From assembly GCA_937951895.1 (NCBI GenBank), contig CALFER010000079.1, positions 1-64,000 of the forward strand: 64,000 bases of DNA, given 5' to 3'. The position numbers and the translations under genes were made by a program. Below, piece by piece: positions 62,149 to 64,000 of this stretch. A model generated the notes under the pieces. That model saw nothing but the letters and a program-made list of their open reading frames with translations. It had not been told where the DNA came from and did no database searches. This DNA comes from an uncultured bacterium (lineage in GTDB: Bacteria > CSSED10-310 > CALFER01). Positions within the stretch are counted from its first letter, which is position 1. The number at the start of each line of letters is the position of its first letter.

Positions 62149-64000
62149 TGACGCGCACACGCTTGTGTCTCACCACGGTGCTCGCATTCGCACTGCTGTC
62201 GTCGATTGCCGGCCCCGCTCTCGCGGATCTCAGCACGCGGATCATCGGGATCGATCCGGGGCATGGCGGGAGCGATGCCGGGGCTGTCGGCCCGACGGGT
62301 CTCGAGGAAGCCGACATCAACCTGACGACCTCGCTCGATGCGCGCAACTACATGCTTGCAGCCAATGCCTCGGTCTACATGACCCGCACGACGGATGTCT
62401 ACGTGTCCCTGACCGCCCGCACGGATTATCTCAATTCGATCCCTGTTCACCGGGCGATTTCGATCCATCACAACGCCTCGAGTTCCGCTTCGGCGAACTA
62501 TACCGGCGTGCATGTGTATCCCGGCACCTGTCCTTCGCCCAACACCTCCGGCAATCTCGCCTATTCCGTCGTCCAGCGTCTGGATGATCACCTGAACATC
62601 GGGTTCGTATCGAGCAACTGCAGCCGGCAGGGTGTTCACGAGGATAATTTCCACATGGTCCGGGAGACCGACATGGCGGCGATCCTGACCGAGAATTCGT
62701 TCATATCGAATCCGTCCGAGGAAACCCGGCTTCGCGGCTCCGGGTATCTCGACGCAAACGGCTGGGCGATCTACGCCGGATTATGCGATCATTACGGAAC
62801 CTCCGCGACGACACCGACGCCCACCCGCACACCGACCGCGGGCGGCTCGGAATACATCGTCGACAACCGCGACGCGGGATTCAGCACGACCGGCAGCAAC
62901 TGGTTTTTCAGCACCTACGGCACGAACTACGGAGCGGACAAGACGGCTGCCACGGAGGGGACCGGAACGGGTGTCGCGACCTGGAGCATCACACTGCCGG
63001 CCGGCCAATATGCCGTGACGGCATGGGTCACGAACGCGGCTTACACGACATCGGCCTATTACACGGTGCATCACTCCGGCGGCTCCACGGCCGTCACCCG
63101 CTCACAGTACAATCCGGGAGGCGGCTGGTGCGTGAGTCTCGGGACGTTCACCTTCAGCGGCGCGAGCAGCATCACGTTGACCGATAACACCGCCGGCGGC
63201 ACGGTCGTGGCCGATGCCATCCGCTGGACACTCGTGGGTGGAGCCACCTCGACGCCCACCCGCACGCCGACACGGACCCCGACGCCGACATTCACGCCGA
63301 CACCGACGCGCACCCCCACCCCTTCGCCGACGCCGACCGGCTCCTGGTCGCTCATCATCAACGACGTCGATCCCGGATTTTCGACATCGGGTCAGACCTG
63401 GTCCGTCAGCACATGGGGAACCAACTACGGCCCCGGGAACGAAAAGCACTATCGGGAAACCGGTACGGGAACCGGTTTCGCCACCTGGGCCTCGACCTTT
63501 GCAAACGGCCAGTATCACCTGACGGCCTGGGTCACCAGCGGCGCATATACAACGACTGCGCATTACACGATTCATCACGCGGATGGCTCGACCGATATCG
63601 TCCGAAGCCAGAACAACGCCACCGGAGGCTGGTGCGTGGATCTCGGGACTTATACCTTCAACGGACCGGGCAGCGTGGTGCTCAATGACAATACTTCCAC
63701 CTATGTGGTCGCCGACGCGATCCGCTGGGAGATGATTTCGGGCAGCACACCGACGCCTGCGCCGACGGCGACCAGCACCCGCACGCCAACCCGCACGGCC
63801 ACGCCGACGCGCACTCCGACTCCGACACCGAGTTCGACGGGCGGACCTGAATTCCGCGGAGTCTGGGTGACCCGCTGGAATTACAGTTCGGCGGCTGATG
63901 TCGAGAACATCATGATCGACGCCGCGGCCGCGCACTTCAACGCCGTTCTCTTCCAGGTGAGGGGGCGCGCGGATGCCTTCTATGATTCGGCCCTGGAGCC
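62145..64000 (+). CDS. Exported N-acetylmuramoyl-L-alanine amidase fused to golvesin-like and GHL10-like domains (partial)
   Basis: At least 618 residues; the reading frame was checked by hand to the window edge. A signal peptide spans about 1-28. Amidase_3 residues are visible: His40 in GIDPGHGGSDAG, Glu55, His108 in SIHHNAS and catalytic Glu in LTENSFISNP. A PT linker follows, then two similar golvesin/xanthan-lyase-like beta-sandwiches (STTGSNWFFSTYGTNYG ... and STSGQTWSVSTWGTNYG ...), each ending VVADAIRW. After another PT linker begins FRGVWVTRWNYSS, the opening of a GHL10 (DUF187) glycosyl-hydrolase-like domain, cut by the edge. The protein cleaves the peptide from glycan in peptidoglycan and may also act on the glycan. 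Confidence 0.88.
   Translation, partial: MMTRTRLCLTTVLAFALLSSIAGPALADLSTRIIGIDPGHGGSDAGAVGPTGLEEADINLTTSLDARNYMLAANASVYMTRTTDVYVSLTARTDYLNSIPVHRAISIHHNASSSASANYTGVHVYPGTCPSPNTSGNLAYSVVQRLDDHLNIGFVSSNCSRQGVHEDNFHMVRETDMAAILTENSFISNPSEETRLRGSGYLDANGWAIYAGLCDHYGTSATTPTPTRTPTAGGSEYIVDNRDAGFSTTGSNWFFSTYGTNYGADKTAATEGTGTGVATWSITLPAGQYAVTAWVTNAAYTTSAYYTVHHSGGSTAVTRSQYNPGGGWCVSLGTFTFSGASSITLTDNTAGGTVVADAIRWTLVGGATSTPTRTPTRTPTPTFTPTPTRTPTPSPTPTGSWSLIINDVDPGFSTSGQTWSVSTWGTNYGPGNEKHYRETGTGTGFATWASTFANGQYHLTAWVTSGAYTTTAHYTIHHADGSTDIVRSQNNATGGWCVDLGTYTFNGPGSVVLNDNTSTYVVADAIRWEMISGSTPTPAPTATSTRTPTRTATPTRTPTPTPSSTGGPEFRGVWVTRWNYSSAADVENIMIDAAAAHFNAVLFQVRGRADAFYDSALE

Overview
This 64 kb window is gene-dense (about 42 protein-coding genes, no rRNA or tRNA seen) and moderately GC-rich. 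The genes are split between both strands in short, tightly packed operons with many ATGA or TGATG stop/start overlaps. A predicted outer-membrane beta-barrel with a terminal Phe, lipobox-bearing proteins and TolB-like propellers point to a Gram-negative-type envelope. The large set of secreted beta-helix and beta-propeller proteins, Pro/Thr-rich linkers (repeated TPT and RTPT) and DUF4388/PATAN and WYL proteins resemble uncultivated candidate-phylum bacteria. No marker gene here fixes the phylum, so this is only a suggestion.

Layout. 1-6674: three secreted surface proteins (DUF1565-like beta-helix on the minus strand, running off the left edge; Kelch plus beta-helix; beta-helix with PT linker). 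6675-7338: an intergenic island made of repeats and bounded by inverted copies of one element. 7339-15183: an alkyltransferase-like protein overlapping a secreted metallophosphoesterase, two overlapping propeller genes and a radical SAM protein. 15312-22631: a cytoplasmic run with a pseudo-receiver/DUF4388 protein, 4-alpha-glucanotransferase, HIT protein, TPR/HD-GYP protein and TPR/PD40 membrane protein. 22624-26644: a WYL regulator divergent from a ClpP-like protease, a two-module AAA+ ATPase overlapping it, and a CPBP membrane protease. 26667-45635: a second surface-protein region (Asp-box propeller, 1394-residue beta-helix, two large propeller-like proteins, a barrel) interrupted by a membrane/THEP1-like NTPase fusion, an alpha/alpha-toroid protein, a VapBC-type toxin-antitoxin pair and a VOC protein. 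45796-50708: a tandem pair of multi-pass membrane proteins with C39-like peptidase domains. 50745-62148: mostly housekeeping and regulatory genes (MsrBA, TrpS, cysteine desulfurase, exonuclease III, GNAT, AraC, EamA, aminotransferase, PAS kinase and receiver, hydrolase, TolB-like propeller). 62145-64000: an amidase / golvesin-like / GHL10-like cell-wall protein that runs off the right edge.

The most striking signal is a C-terminal module of about 110 residues shared by six otherwise different secreted proteins (genes at 9440, 11608, 26667, 31431, 40615 and 42591). It has a core like LLDVYGSYWFWPSW, an FxWP motif, a GSASGLRFW motif, and always ends within a few residues of a W/F-E-W/F-G terminus. 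Its strictly terminal position, often after a PT-rich linker, suggests a sorting or anchoring domain of an uncharacterised export system. Two other exported proteins instead end in a short P-x-G / hydrophobic helix / Arg cluster tail. The ClpP-like/AAA+ pair and the tandem C39-like pair are two further candidate systems.
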